Part shown: in pieces, positions 52,000-61,740 of the stretch
How the letters are laid out: each line of letters begins with the position of its first letter
Numbering within the stretch: the first letter of the stretch is position 1
Origin: Lachnospiraceae bacterium
GTDB lineage: Bacteria; Bacillota; Clostridia; Lachnospirales; Lachnospiraceae
Direction: 5' to 3'
DNA: 64,000 bases
Assembly (NCBI GenBank): GCA_017527205.1
Contig: JAFXQK010000073.1
Coordinates: forward strand, 1 to 64,000
Translations under genes and position numbers: made by a program
Notes under the pieces: generated by a model
What the model was told of the DNA's origin: nothing
The model's input: only the letters and a program-made list of their open reading frames with translations
Database searches by the model: none

Positions 52000-53691
52000 A
52001 TGGAAGGAAACAGTAAGAAGATTTTTTCAACATTGTTATTATCCGTTGGTGTTCTGTTTATCGTCGTGTCGGGAGGTATTTTTGTTTCTCAGACGTGGCA
52101 GTATCTGCCGGATGCGATCAAGAAGCTCTGTCTGGTAGTAGTGACGGCAGCATTTTTTGCCGGGAGCGTTTGGACGGAGAGAAAATCTCTTGGAAAAGCA
52201 TCTACGGCCTTGTATTATCTCGGCGTATGTTTTACGGGCTTTTCCGTGATGGGCCTGCTTCTTATGACGGACGCTGAAAAGAGCATGATGCTTTTTCTGT
52301 CGCTGGCGGCGATGTCCGTTCCCATGCTGTGGCGCTTTTGGAAGGAGAAGAGAGTCATTGACTTTATTCTGCAGGTTCTTTTGTGTGATGGCATGATTCT
52401 CTGTCTTGCGAACAGCTTCGGGGGAGCTGCGGGAAGTAGCGTTGCCCTTCTTAGTACGACGGTTCTTTCCATGCTGATGGCAGGACTGATTGCTTATTGT
52501 CATCAGGAGCTTCCGGAGGAACAGAACATTATTACCGTCGCATCGCTGGTTTATATTTTCCACACCATGATCAGTCTGCCCTGGACCCTCCTTGAGCTCT
52601 TTATCGAAAGCAATTTTATCTTTCTCGTTTTTCCTGTTTTGATGATCCTGGGATCCATAACGGTGCTGTATTTGACCTATAATAAGCTGGTGGTGCTTCG
52701 GGTGGTGCAGAGCTTCCTGCTTCTGTATGCGCTGCTGACGTTTGCAGTGGCATTGTTCAAGAATGTATTCATAGAATATGGCTGGACGGAGATTGCTTAT
52801 AGCGTGTTCGGAGCGTTCCTCATCGGTTTGATCCTCATGGTCTTGCTGGATCGCAAGGAGCTTCTGTTTGCGAACGTGATGCTGATGGGTCTGTATTCCC
52901 TGATTCAGGTTGCCATGTATGTCATCTTGAAGGGTGTTGCCAGGGAAGAGCTTTGTTGTTTCCCTTATGCCATTGCATTGGCAATCGCCCTTCTTGCCTG
53001 GAAGTATTTCAAGGATCCGGATGTTTCGTGGAAGACCATTGGTAAGTTTGCACTGCTCTTTAGTGGCATTGGTCTGAATGGAGTGATCGCGTTTTTCCTG
53101 CCTGCTTATGCAAGGGATTATGCCGTACTTTTCCTGGTAGCCCTGTATTTCCTGACGATTTCCTTCTGCATGGATGATTTCCGTGGCATGAATGGATTAA
53201 AGGCTCTGTTTCAGACCATGTCGCTATTGGTGGCACTGATCACCGTGCTGAAAACACCTATTTTTCCTACGACCTTTTTGGAAGAGGAAACCGGACGGCT
53301 GCTTGTAAATTTTCAGCTGGAATATATCTGTATTTTCTTAGGACTTGGGATTGTTCTTTTGGGGATTATTTGGTATGATATATTTGAGGAGATTCGGATT
53401 TCCCAGCTGATCGGAACCTGTCTGTTATTGGCAGTATTGCTGTTCCATAACCTGATGGTTCCTGCATTGGCGAATGTTTTGTTCCTGGGAATTGCTGCCC
53501 TGCTCATGTTGGTGTTGGCAACGCTACTAAAGCAAAAGGCATATGCCTTGGCTGCAGCCCTGACCTTGACCATCATTGCCCTGTATCTCACGAGAGAGGT
53601 TTGGCTGAGCATTGCATGGTGGGTATATCTGTTTGTGGCAGGCGTTGGCCTTGTGATTTTTGCAATCAAAAAGGAAAAGGCTGAAAAGTAA
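52000..53691 (+). CDS. Large polytopic membrane protein, DUF2157-like
   Basis: 563 residues from the ATG at 52000, with GGTGGAG upstream (a GTG at 51991 is an alternative). About sixteen to eighteen membrane helices; no large soluble domain. Composition and early pattern (KIFSTLLLSVGVLFIVVSGG, FVSQTWQYLPDAIKK) recall DUF2157 proteins, whose function is unknown. It ends 1 bp before the histidine kinase start, so the pair is co-transcribed and it may act in sensing. Confidence 0.6.
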   Translation: MEGNSKKIFSTLLLSVGVLFIVVSGGIFVSQTWQYLPDAIKKLCLVVVTAAFFAGSVWTERKSLGKASTALYYLGVCFTGFSVMGLLLMTDAEKSMMLFLSLAAMSVPMLWRFWKEKRVIDFILQVLLCDGMILCLANSFGGAAGSSVALLSTTVLSMLMAGLIAYCHQELPEEQNIITVASLVYIFHTMISLPWTLLELFIESNFIFLVFPVLMILGSITVLYLTYNKLVVLRVVQSFLLLYALLTFAVALFKNVFIEYGWTEIAYSVFGAFLIGLILMVLLDRKELLFANVMLMGLYSLIQVAMYVILKGVAREELCCFPYAIALAIALLAWKYFKDPDVSWKTIGKFALLFSGIGLNGVIAFFLPAYARDYAVLFLVALYFLTISFCMDDFRGMNGLKALFQTMSLLVALITVLKTPIFPTTFLEEETGRLLVNFQLEYICIFLGLGIVLLGIIWYDIFEEIRISQLIGTCLLLAVLLFHNLMVPALANVLFLGIAALLMLVLATLLKQKAYALAAALTLTIIALYLTREVWLSIAWWVYLFVAGVGLVIFAIKKEKAEK

Positions 53692-53692
53692 C

Positions 53693-54964
53693 ATGCAATT
53701 GGTGTTGACGTTTATTTACATAGCTGTGATCGGAGCAGTGCTGTTTTGTATGGCAGCGCTGCTCTTTCGAGGGGACGGAAGTGCAAGTAGCTGGGCTTAT
53801 TTTGTGTGCCAGGGAACAGTTGTGCTATGGTGTGCATCCCAGATTTTGCAGCTGATGGCGAAGACCGGGGGGGAACTGACGGCGGCGTTTCTGATCGGAA
53901 ACGTGGGCATTTGTTTTGTTGGCTCTACCTGGTTTTATTTTGCATATTTATATGCGGGACGAAAGCTCAAAGGGGTGCTGAAGTTCCTCCCGGGTGCGGT
54001 TTCGTTTTTTTTCTATCTGAGCGTGTTGACAAATGGCTGGCATCATCTGTATTATCGGGATTTTTCTCTGGAACGGGTGATCCATGGGCCGCTCTTTTAC
54101 GTGAATGTGGCCTGTACCTATTTTTTCACCTTTTATGGTGCAGTGATTCTTTACGTAAAGATGGGGCCCAAGCACCCTTTGGCGAGAAGGCTCGTCGTGG
54201 CTTCTGTGTTGGTGCCGGTTGCGCTGAATGCCCTGTATCTATTCGGATTTGTGGCGCCATCCTTTGACATTACGCCGCTGGGCTTTGGCATTTCGGTTTT
54301 CCTCGTGATGATGGCGGCGTTTAAGTATCGTTTTATGAACCTTAAGAAGGAGCTGGCGATCACCAATGAAAAGCTCTTGCTCGAGCAGGAGCGAAATCGC
54401 ATTGCACAGCAGGTACATGACACGGCGGGGCACACGCTGACCATGATTCAGTCGTACATGAAGCTGGCGGAGGTCTCCGCGGGGAAGGAAAACTTTGAAG
54501 AGGTCAAGGGGTATCTTACGGAGGCGCGGCAGCTGACGGGACAGGGCATCAAGGAGCTTCGCGAGTCCATCAACATGCTTCGCGAGGAGGCAGAATACGA
54601 GCTCGTGACACAGGGCGTAATGCAACTGGCCAACCAGATGAAGGAGATCCCTGTCGAGGTTACGGTGCGCGGGGAGGACAGCAAGGTCTATTCGCATTTG
54701 TCAAAGACGGTTTATGATACGGTTCGGGAGAGCATGACGAATACCTTAAAATATGCACAGGCGACGAAGATGGATGTGGTCATCAGGTTCCAAAAGAGTT
54801 TTTTGGAGGTCATGATCGCGGATGACGGAAAGGGCTGTGAGAGCATTCAGGATAATAACGGTCTTCGAGGCATCAAAGAAAGGGTACAGAAGGCCGGAGG
54901 AACGGTGAGCTTTACCTCGGCGCCCGGCGAAGGCTTTTTGACAAGGGTGAAGCTGCCGGTCTAA
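53693..54964 (+). CDS. Sensor histidine kinase (HisKA_3, NarL-type)
   Basis: 423 residues from the ATG at 53693. Six or seven membrane helices (residues 1-215, a 7TM-like sensor with a bound-ligand loop between helices), then a dimerisation segment with the phospho-accepting H242 in IAQQVHDTAGHTLTM and a HATPase domain with RESMTNTLKYAQ (N box) and DDGKGCES. It phosphorylates the LuxR-type regulator encoded next. A helix bundle of this type occurs in stress- or signal-peptide sensors. Confidence 0.9.
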   Translation: MQLVLTFIYIAVIGAVLFCMAALLFRGDGSASSWAYFVCQGTVVLWCASQILQLMAKTGGELTAAFLIGNVGICFVGSTWFYFAYLYAGRKLKGVLKFLPGAVSFFFYLSVLTNGWHHLYYRDFSLERVIHGPLFYVNVACTYFFTFYGAVILYVKMGPKHPLARRLVVASVLVPVALNALYLFGFVAPSFDITPLGFGISVFLVMMAAFKYRFMNLKKELAITNEKLLLEQERNRIAQQVHDTAGHTLTMIQSYMKLAEVSAGKENFEEVKGYLTEARQLTGQGIKELRESINMLREEAEYELVTQGVMQLANQMKEIPVEVTVRGEDSKVYSHLSKTVYDTVRESMTNTLKYAQATKMDVVIRFQKSFLEVMIADDGKGCESIQDNNGLRGIKERVQKAGGTVSFTSAPGEGFLTRVKLPV

Positions 54965-55045
54965 GGTGTGGCAGCGGCATGGGAAAACGAAGAAATTCAG
55001 GATTTCGGGCTGTGCTTGATCTGATATAGGGGGATGGAACGGAAG

Positions 55046-55705
55046 ATGGATAAGATTAAGGTTTTGATCGCTGATGACATTATGATTTTAAGGCAGGGGC
55101 TTCGTGCCGTGCTGGAGCAGGATGAGGACATCCAGGTCGTAGCGCTTGCGGAGAATGGGAAGGAAGCCTTTGAAAAGTGTAAGGTGTTTCTGCCCGACGT
55201 GGTCATGATGGACATGCGGATGCCGGAGTATGATGGTGCCTATGGCATTCAGGCCATTAAGGAGCAGTGTCCGGACGTCAAGGTGCTGGTGCTGACTACC
55301 TTTGATGACGAAGAGACAATAAACAAGGCTTTGTCCAGCGGCGCAGACGGGTATATCCTAAAGGAGATGGAGGATGCGAAGGTCATTGCGTCGGTAAAGA
55401 GCGTATATTCGGGCATCAGCGTATTTGGGGACGGCGTGTACCGCGTCATGAGAAAGCAAATGGAGGAGGCCGGACAGGCAGTAAGGCAGGAGACTGCGCA
55501 GGATGAGAATACCATCTTGACAGCAAGGGAGCTTGACGTGGTAAAATTGGTAGCGCAGGGGTATGATAATAAGGAGATCGCCGCGGAGCTGTATCTTGCG
55601 GAGGGAACCGTACGAAATCAGATCTCGAAGATTTTGGAGAAGCTCGAGCTCAAGGATCGCACGCAGCTGGCGGTGTATGCAGTGAAGCATGGGCTGGATG
55701 AGTGA
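55046..55705 (+). CDS. NarL/LuxR family response regulator
   Basis: About 219 residues from the ATG at 55046 (an ATG at 55034 is equally open). Receiver domain with D10, D11 and phosphorylation site D56 (VVMMDMRMPEYDG), then a LuxR-type HTH: LTARELDVVKLVAQGYDNKE followed by IAAELYLAEGTVRNQISKIL. It is the cognate partner of the kinase upstream (gap about 80 bp). Its regulon is unknown. Confidence 0.93.
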   Translation: MDKIKVLIADDIMILRQGLRAVLEQDEDIQVVALAENGKEAFEKCKVFLPDVVMMDMRMPEYDGAYGIQAIKEQCPDVKVLVLTTFDDEETINKALSSGADGYILKEMEDAKVIASVKSVYSGISVFGDGVYRVMRKQMEEAGQAVRQETAQDENTILTARELDVVKLVAQGYDNKEIAAELYLAEGTVRNQISKILEKLELKDRTQLAVYAVKHGLDE

Positions 55706-55745
55706 ACTGGATTTAGGAATTGCAGAAAATAAAGGTGAGCTGCGG

Positions 55746-55794
55746 ACACCTCATCCGCCTGCTTCGCAGGCACCTTCCCCTCAAGGGGAAGGCG
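55746..55794. repeat. Short interspersed palindromic repeat
   Basis: About 49 bp with two adjacent hairpins: GCCTGC-ttc-GCAGGC and TTCCCC-tcaa-GGGGAA. Repeats of this appearance are frequent in Firmicutes gut genomes; only one copy is in this window. Confidence 0.6.
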
Positions 55795-55833
55795 AAATAG
55801 AGAGGAAAAAGTAGTAGAGGGGAAGGAGCAGGC

Positions 55834-56091
55834 ATGTTTGGTTTGTTTGGCGGGGTTAGGAAGAATCCTGAGCTGGAGCATTTGATCGAGCGCATGGAGA
55901 ATAACATGGCGAACAATTATAAGGATGCGGCGCAGGAATATCTGGTAGAATATGAGGCGAAGCTGAAGGAGCTGAAGGACGCCGGAGCACTGAAGGAAAA
56001 GCAGATCGAGCACTACGATTCCCTGCTCGGCGTTTATCAGGTGAAGATGAAGGGCTTTACGCATAAGGATCAAAAGCCTTTCTGGACATGA
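55834..56091 (+). CDS. Small hypothetical protein, helical
   Basis: 85 residues with AAGGAG upstream of the ATG. Mostly helical and charged (ELEHLIERMENNMANNYKDA, KELKDAGALKEKQIEHYD). No domain recognised, no signal peptide. It lies in the same direction as the lipoprotein that follows. Confidence 0.55.
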   Translation: MFGLFGGVRKNPELEHLIERMENNMANNYKDAAQEYLVEYEAKLKELKDAGALKEKQIEHYDSLLGVYQVKMKGFTHKDQKPFWT

Positions 56092-56174
56092 TGGATCTAT
56101 GTCGTGATCAGACATGGAGGAATGCGACAGAAACGAAATACGATTTGGTCCGGAATACAAGAGGGGAGAGGAAT

Positions 56175-57095
56175 ATGAAAAAGAGAGGTTTAGCAGGACT
56201 TGCGGCTGTGCTGATGGCAGGAGTACTGCTTACGGCATGTGGCGAAAAGGCACCGGAAGAGTCCGCAGGCATCAATCAGCCCATGGCGGGAATCGGGGAG
56301 ATCTTGGCATCCGCACAGTCGGAGGCGTCGGTTTCAAGCGTGGAAGAGACTTCCGCAGAGGCACCAAAGGACGATTGGAGCCAGAAATATGATCATTACT
56401 TTGAAGAGCATCCCATTGGCAACTGCGTGATCGACATGTCAACTCAAGAGGAGGGCATGAAGATGGCGATCCGCTTTGGCCTTGGCCAGACGGAGGAGTT
56501 TATCTATTTAAGGTATGTGGTTTGGGAGTGTGATGCGAAGCAGGAGCTTGATACCTCCTCGGAGGATAACTTCGTTACCGCTTATATGTACAAAAGTGGA
56601 GAGGCATATCTTTCCATGAACATGAAGGGCAGGAAGACGGAGTATTATAAGGCGACGGATCTCGATTTTGCGAACGCGTCACAGCTGGCATCCTCGGACA
56701 ACCCTTTAGGCATTATGAATGACGAGGAGTTTACCTATGACCATGCGGAAGAACTTGACGGCGTGACCTACGACGTGCTCTTTACCAAAACGCTGTATAC
56801 GACAAAGTCGAAGGCGAACCGCTGGATAAAGAATTATTATTATATTAATCGAGAGACGCAGGAGCTGGAGTGGGTACACGTAAAAGACACGGCCATAACC
56901 ATGGATTACCATATTTCTCCCTTGGATGCAGAGAGCTTCGCTGAGATGCCTGCTGAGATGAAAAACGGCAAGAAGGATAGTAACGAGGACTTTATGAAGA
57001 GATTTGCGCTCGGAATCGTCAAGATTACTTACAATGCCCTTGGCGTCGACCCCAATAAGCTGAACCTCGAGGCAGCCGTGGGCCTAAAGAAATAA
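56175..57095 (+). CDS. Putative lipoprotein of unknown function
   Basis: 306 residues from the ATG at 56175 behind GGGGAGAGG; earlier in-frame starts have no ribosome site. Lipoprotein signal KKRGLAGLAAVLMAGVLLTA with the lipid Cys in LTAC. A low-complexity Ser/Glu linker of about 45 residues follows, then a soluble domain of beta-strand character (DMSTQEEGMKMAIRFGLGQT, SGEAYLSMNMKGRKTEYYKA). It is anchored at the outer face of the membrane. The family is not recognised. The stop codon overlaps a possible start of the next gene (TAATG). Confidence 0.6.
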   Translation: MKKRGLAGLAAVLMAGVLLTACGEKAPEESAGINQPMAGIGEILASAQSEASVSSVEETSAEAPKDDWSQKYDHYFEEHPIGNCVIDMSTQEEGMKMAIRFGLGQTEEFIYLRYVVWECDAKQELDTSSEDNFVTAYMYKSGEAYLSMNMKGRKTEYYKATDLDFANASQLASSDNPLGIMNDEEFTYDHAEELDGVTYDVLFTKTLYTTKSKANRWIKNYYYINRETQELEWVHVKDTAITMDYHISPLDAESFAEMPAEMKNGKKDSNEDFMKRFALGIVKITYNALGVDPNKLNLEAAVGLKK

Positions 57096-57112
57096 TGAGA
57101 TGGGATTTGGAA

Positions 57113-57895
57113 ATGGATCGTTTTGAGATTTTTGACACACATGCACATTATGATGATCATGCCTTTGACGAGGATCGCGAGGAGCTGATCGGGAGTTTGA
57201 AGGCGGCAGGCGTTGGCAGGGTTGTCAACATTGGTTCAACGGTCGCCTCCTGTGCCGAATGCCTGGCACTGGCGGAAAGGTATGATTTTATCTACGCTGC
57301 GATCGGCGTACACCCGTCGGAGACGGCAGAGCTTACCGAGGAGCGCTTTGAGACCTTGCGGGAGCAGTGCCTGGATCCGAAATGCGTTGCCGTCGGAGAG
57401 ATCGGGCTGGATTATTACTGGCCGGAGCCCGATGCGGAGCTTCAAAAGAAATGGTTTGTAAGGCAGTTGCAGCTCGCACGGGAGCTGAAAAAGCCTGTGG
57501 TGATCCATTCGCGGGATGCCTGCCATGACACGCTGGAGATTTTGCGCGGGGAGCATGCGGAAGAACTTGGAGGCGTGATTCATTGCTATTCGTATTCAGC
57601 GGAGACGGCGCGTGAGTATTTGGATATGGGATTCTTTTTTGGAATCGGCGGCGTTTTGACCTTTAAGAATGGCAGAAAGCTGAAGGAGACGGTGGAAATT
57701 CTGCCGATGGACAGGATAGTGATCGAGACGGACTCGCCGTATTTGGCACCGGTGCCAAACAGAGGGAAGAGGAATGACTCAAGAAATCTGGCTTATGTAG
57801 TCAGGGAGCTTGCGGCGATGAAGGGAATTTCCGAGGAGGAAGTGCGGAGAGTGACCTGGGAAAACGCCTGCAGGCTGTACGGGCTTGAGAAGTAA
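57113..57895 (+). CDS. TatD family metal-dependent DNase
   Basis: About 260 residues from the ATG at 57113 (an ATG at 57095 overlaps the upstream stop). Metal-binding motif IFDTHAHYDDHAFDEDR near the start, then VAVGEIGLDYYW and KKPVVIHSRDA, VIHCYSYSAE, and ETDSPYLAP, which supply the TIM-barrel metal ligands (H, E, H, H, D). TatD enzymes are 3'-5' exonucleases or hydrolases, with roles in DNA repair or RNA turnover. The pair with the lipoprotein is coincidental as far as can be seen. Confidence 0.93.
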   Translation: MDRFEIFDTHAHYDDHAFDEDREELIGSLKAAGVGRVVNIGSTVASCAECLALAERYDFIYAAIGVHPSETAELTEERFETLREQCLDPKCVAVGEIGLDYYWPEPDAELQKKWFVRQLQLARELKKPVVIHSRDACHDTLEILRGEHAEELGGVIHCYSYSAETAREYLDMGFFFGIGGVLTFKNGRKLKETVEILPMDRIVIETDSPYLAPVPNRGKRNDSRNLAYVVRELAAMKGISEEEVRRVTWENACRLYGLEK

Positions 57896-57949
57896 GCAAA
57901 GGAGACATGAGTGAGCATCCGTATCTAAGGAGGATGGGAAAGGAGCAGC

Positions 57950-58828
57950 ATGGAGATCTTGAAGGTGATCCTGCCGATTTTGATCGGCGCCACCATTGGA
58001 TATTTTACAAATTTTCTTGCCATAAAGATGCTGTTTCGGCCTCGGAAAGAGGTACGGATCGGGAAGTGGCGCGTGCCTTTTACGCCAGGCATTATTCCAA
58101 AGAATCAGCCAAGACTTGCAAATGCTATTGGCAATACCGTGGGCGGGCATCTTTTGAATTTGGATACCATCAAGGACAGCTTTCAGAAAAATGGCACGAA
58201 GGAAAAGCTGGTAAAGAAGGTCGCGTCCTCCCTTTATGAAAGTGAAGCCTGCGTTGGAGATTTCTTCAAGGCAGACGACAATCACGGGGAGCTGATCGAG
58301 CGATTCAGCAACGTCATGGCGGAGGCTGTTGCGGAAAAGGTGCGGCAGATGGAATTTAAGCCGATTGTCGCGGAGATTGGTAAGGAGACGCTGGGGGATC
58401 TTTTAAATCACAAGATGGTCTCCATGCTGCTGAGCGAGGAACGATTGGATGCCATTTATGAGCGTATCGCGCAGGCCTTGCATAAATATCTGGATGAGAA
58501 TGGCGAGGAAATGATTCGCGGAGCCATTTCCCAGAACGTAAAGAAGCTGGAGAATAAGCCGATCAAGGAGATTGTTCAGGCGGGAACGAGTCAGGAAGGA
58601 TTAGAGCATCTTGCCAGTTACGTAGTGGATCAGGTTGCGGAGCGCTATGGAGAGTCGCTGATGCAGGCCGTGGACGTCAGCTCCGTGGTACGGCAGAAGA
58701 TAGAATCCATGGACGTTGCGGAGATGGAAAGGCTGACCCTTTCCGTGTGTGACAGGGAATTGCAGGCCGTCATTAATTTGGGAGCCTTGATTGGAGCCAT
58801 CATCGGAGTGATTAATATCTTTATTTGA
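57950..58828 (+). CDS. DUF445 family membrane protein
   Basis: 292 residues with AAGGAG before the ATG. The family pattern is at the N-terminus: membrane segment ILPILIGATIGYFTNFLAIK, then FRPRKEVRIGKWRVPFTPG and IIPKNQPRLANAIGNTVGGH. A long helical middle and a C-terminal membrane segment (LIGAIIGVINIFI) follow. DUF445 (YheB/YjiN type) function is unknown. It is co-directional with the next gene. Confidence 0.85.
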   Translation: MEILKVILPILIGATIGYFTNFLAIKMLFRPRKEVRIGKWRVPFTPGIIPKNQPRLANAIGNTVGGHLLNLDTIKDSFQKNGTKEKLVKKVASSLYESEACVGDFFKADDNHGELIERFSNVMAEAVAEKVRQMEFKPIVAEIGKETLGDLLNHKMVSMLLSEERLDAIYERIAQALHKYLDENGEEMIRGAISQNVKKLENKPIKEIVQAGTSQEGLEHLASYVVDQVAERYGESLMQAVDVSSVVRQKIESMDVAEMERLTLSVCDRELQAVINLGALIGAIIGVINIFI

Positions 58829-58904
58829 TTGCAGGAATTGTAAATGGACGGAACAATCCGTAGCATCTTCTATAACAGAATTTATATGCAGGAGGAGAAG
58901 AGTT

Positions 58905-59771
58905 ATGCCGACAACTAGGGCACATTACAGACATGGGGAAGAGGTAAGAAAGCTGGTAAAGCAGGAAGCAAGGGACGTGATTGATAAATATCCGGAGCTG
59001 TTTCATTTTGGCGTACACGGACCGGATCTTTTGTTTTACAACGATGCCTTAAAAAAGAATCCCGTGAACCAGATGGGGAGCAGGCTGCACGATCTTCCGG
59101 GAAGCTATTTTTTTGAACACGCCGTAAAGGTGTTAGAGGAGCTGAAGGCGGAAGGCAGCAGGGATTATTTGCCGTCGCTATCTTATGTTTATGGCGTACT
59201 CTGCCATTTTTCCCTGGATTTGTACTGCCACGGCTACGTACAGGAGAAGATCGATGCAAGCGGCATTTCTCACACGGAGATTGAGGCAGAGCTGGATCGC
59301 GAGCTTTTGGTGCAGGAGGGCTTGGATCCCGTTCGCGCAAGGCTGACGGGGCATCTGGAACCCTCAGGAAGAAATGCGCGAGTCATCGCCCGTTTTTATG
59401 AGGGGCTTACGCAGGAGGATATTCACAAGGCCATGGTGGACATGGTGAAGATGCTGAACTACCTTGTTCTTCCAAACAGGGTGATGCGCGCTGCCGTTTT
59501 GGGAGCGTTGAAGCTCGTAGGACAATATGATCAAAAGCATGGCCTGATCATCAATTATGAGAAAAACATGGAATGCGCCGACAGCACGGAGCATCTGATT
59601 AAACTGATGGAGGAGGCAATTCCCTTTGCGGCAGACCTGATCAATGCCTTCCCTGCAATGGGTGATGCGTTCCGCTATAATTTCGTCTCCATCGACCCTG
59701 AGTCGGGAGAGATTTACTGCGTAGATGCTGCTGGAGATTCCAAAAACGCAGAAGATGGCGTGGCTGAGTAG
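58905..59771 (+). CDS. Zinc-dependent phospholipase C family protein
   Basis: 288 residues with AGGAGGAGAAG upstream. The zinc-binding pattern of the phospholipase C/P1 nuclease-like family is visible: TTRAHYRHGEEV, FHFGVHGPDLLFY, LHDLPGSYFFEHA, and YGVLCHFSLDLYCHGYV. There is no signal peptide, so it acts inside the cell or is exported by an unusual route. In many Lachnospiraceae this family forms an uncharacterised set; the substrate is not known. Confidence 0.83.
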   Translation: MPTTRAHYRHGEEVRKLVKQEARDVIDKYPELFHFGVHGPDLLFYNDALKKNPVNQMGSRLHDLPGSYFFEHAVKVLEELKAEGSRDYLPSLSYVYGVLCHFSLDLYCHGYVQEKIDASGISHTEIEAELDRELLVQEGLDPVRARLTGHLEPSGRNARVIARFYEGLTQEDIHKAMVDMVKMLNYLVLPNRVMRAAVLGALKLVGQYDQKHGLIINYEKNMECADSTEHLIKLMEEAIPFAADLINAFPAMGDAFRYNFVSIDPESGEIYCVDAAGDSKNAEDGVAE

Positions 59772-59826
59772 GCGGACATGGTAACGCTTTGCACGAAAAA
59801 TAGGACGGGGAGAGAGTACAAACGAC

Positions 59827-61071
59827 ATGCATAAGACAACGAAACAGGAACGGAACTGGATTTTATACGACGTGGGCAATTCTGCCTATACGATGCTTGT
59901 AACGACGATCATGCCGATCTATTTTAATTATATTGCGAGTCAGCAGAATGTCAGCGCCGAGGATTATTTTGCGTATTGGGGCTATGCTGCATCCATCGTG
60001 ACGCTGATCGTAGCAATTTTAGGACCCATAGTCGGAACGTTTACGGATAATAAGAATTGCAAGAAGCCGATTTTTATGGCATCTCTATTCATTGGCTCCG
60101 TGTGCTGCGTGGCGCTCGGCTTTACGAAATATTGGCTGGCCTTTCTGGTTGTCTATATCATTTCCAAGATTGGTTATGCTTCGAGCCTGATTTTTTATGA
60201 CTCCATGCTGCCAGACATAACGACGCCAGATCGCATGGACAGGATCTCGACCTCTGGCTATGCCTGGGGCTATATCGGAAGCTGTATTCCCTTTGTGGCC
60301 TGTCTTGGCATTGTCTTGGGAAAGGATGCGATTGGCATCTCCATGGAAATGGCCATGATGCTTTCGTTTTTGATTACGGCCGTTTGGTGGGTTGGGATGA
60401 CGGTTCCTCTTCTTCGCAGCTATCAGCAGAAGTATTACGTGGAATGTCAGGAGCATGCAGTACGCGAAACCTTCCGTCGTTTGGGAAGCACACTCGCCAA
60501 TGCTCGTAAGCACAGCAAGATTTTTTGGTTCTTGGTTGCCTTTTTCTTTTATATTGACGGCGTGTATACCATCATTGACATGGCAACCTCCTATGGGCAG
60601 GCGCTTGGGCTAAAGAGTGAGGGACTATTGTTGGCGCTACTTCTTACGCAGATTGTAGCTTTCCCGTGTGCCATTATTTTTGGAAAGCTTGCTCAGAGAT
60701 ATGCGGCTGAAAACCTGATCACGGTCTGCATTTTAGCTTATCTTGGCATCGCAGTTTTCGCAATCTTTTTGACGAATCTTGTGGAGTTCTGGATTTTGGC
60801 GGTATTGGTCGGCATGTTCCAGGGCGGCATTCAGGCGCTGTCGAGATCTTATTTTACGAAGATCATTCCGCCGGAGCAATCTGGTGAATTCTTTGGTATT
60901 TATGATATTTGCGGCAAGGGTGCGGCATTCCTTGGCACGACGCTTGTCGGTCTGGTATCTCAGCTGACTGGCAGCATCAACAAAGGAATCAGTGTGCTCT
61001 CTTTGCTGTTTTTATTGGGGCTGTTCTTCTTCCGTAAGGCAGCCGCGAGCGCGAAAAAGGAGCAGGCTTGA
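59827..61071 (+). CDS. MFS transporter, UMF1 (Atg22-like) family
   Basis: 414 residues with about 11-12 membrane helices. The start QERNWILYDVGNSAYTMLVT is the UMF1/Atg22 signature (N-W-x-x-Y-D-x-x-N-S-A), and later segments match (LSRSYFTKIIPPEQSGEFFG, KGAAFLGTTLVGLVSQLTGS). The substrate is unknown; Atg22 exports amino acids. It is 55 bp after the phospholipase-like gene, probably the same transcript, and just before the YolD-like gene. Confidence 0.88.
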   Translation: MHKTTKQERNWILYDVGNSAYTMLVTTIMPIYFNYIASQQNVSAEDYFAYWGYAASIVTLIVAILGPIVGTFTDNKNCKKPIFMASLFIGSVCCVALGFTKYWLAFLVVYIISKIGYASSLIFYDSMLPDITTPDRMDRISTSGYAWGYIGSCIPFVACLGIVLGKDAIGISMEMAMMLSFLITAVWWVGMTVPLLRSYQQKYYVECQEHAVRETFRRLGSTLANARKHSKIFWFLVAFFFYIDGVYTIIDMATSYGQALGLKSEGLLLALLLTQIVAFPCAIIFGKLAQRYAAENLITVCILAYLGIAVFAIFLTNLVEFWILAVLVGMFQGGIQALSRSYFTKIIPPEQSGEFFGIYDICGKGAAFLGTTLVGLVSQLTGSINKGISVLSLLFLLGLFFFRKAAASAKKEQA

Positions 61072-61075
61072 AGCA

Positions 61076-61513
61076 ATGAAGGAGCGTCTTGAAAACTATG
61101 AGGACATGATAAATTTGCCTCATCATCAATCCTCGCGAAGACCGCACATGCCCTTACGTGAAAGGGCGGCGCAGTTTTCTCCCTTTGCCGCGCTCACGGG
61201 GTATGAGGCAGCCATCACGGAGGCGGGGAGGCTGACCGAAAGCTTTCGGGAGCTGGATGAAAATGAAAAGGCGGCGCTGGATGAAATGCTACAGTACCTC
61301 CAGAAAAACAAGGAGGCACACCCTGAGATTGTTATTTCGCATTTCATCCCCGATGAGGTCAAGGAGGGCGGTGCCTACGTGGAGACGGCAGGGCGTTTTC
61401 TAAAGCTCCAGGTCATGGGACGAGAGATTGTTTTGGAGACGGGAGAAGGGAACGGCAGGGAACAAAGCAGGATTTCCCTGGATCATATCGCAGGGATCTG
61501 GCTTCGCCACTGA
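61076..61513 (+). CDS. YolD-like family protein
   Basis: 145 residues from the ATG at 61076. It has the YolD-like core PHHQSSRRPHMPLRERAAQF, then SPFAALTGYEAAITEAGRLT. In Bacillus, YolD-like genes lie next to UV-damage-repair Y-family polymerases; here the polymerase gene is 227 bp downstream, with a small membrane gene between. A role as a polymerase partner is inferred from that. Confidence 0.83.
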   Translation: MKERLENYEDMINLPHHQSSRRPHMPLRERAAQFSPFAALTGYEAAITEAGRLTESFRELDENEKAALDEMLQYLQKNKEAHPEIVISHFIPDEVKEGGAYVETAGRFLKLQVMGREIVLETGEGNGREQSRISLDHIAGIWLRH

Positions 61514-61554
61514 CAGGCCTAGGATTTAGATCTTTTGGGAGAGAGGGTGAAGAG

Positions 61555-61740
61555 TTGAAGGAAAAAGCTTTCGCAAAGGTTGAAGATTTTTTAGTGAAGA
61601 ATAAGGATGCGCTGCTCCTTGGCGGGCAGATCGCATTGGTGGTTTTGGTTTGTGTTGCGGGGATCCGAAATGATCTGGAGCCCCAGAATTGCTGCTGCAG
61701 AAAATGCAGGAAGAAAAGAAAGAAAAAGCGGAAGAAGTAA
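61555..61740 (+). CDS. Small membrane protein between YolD and polymerase genes
   Basis: 61 residues from a TTG start with GAGAGGG upstream. One membrane segment (ALLLGGQIALVVLVCVAGI), a CCC/CxxC patch (CCCRKCRKK) and a strongly basic tail. The stop TAA overlaps the polymerase ATG by one base (TAATG), so translation is coupled. No family recognised. Confidence 0.5.
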   Translation: MKEKAFAKVEDFLVKNKDALLLGGQIALVVLVCVAGIRNDLEPQNCCCRKCRKKRKKKRKK

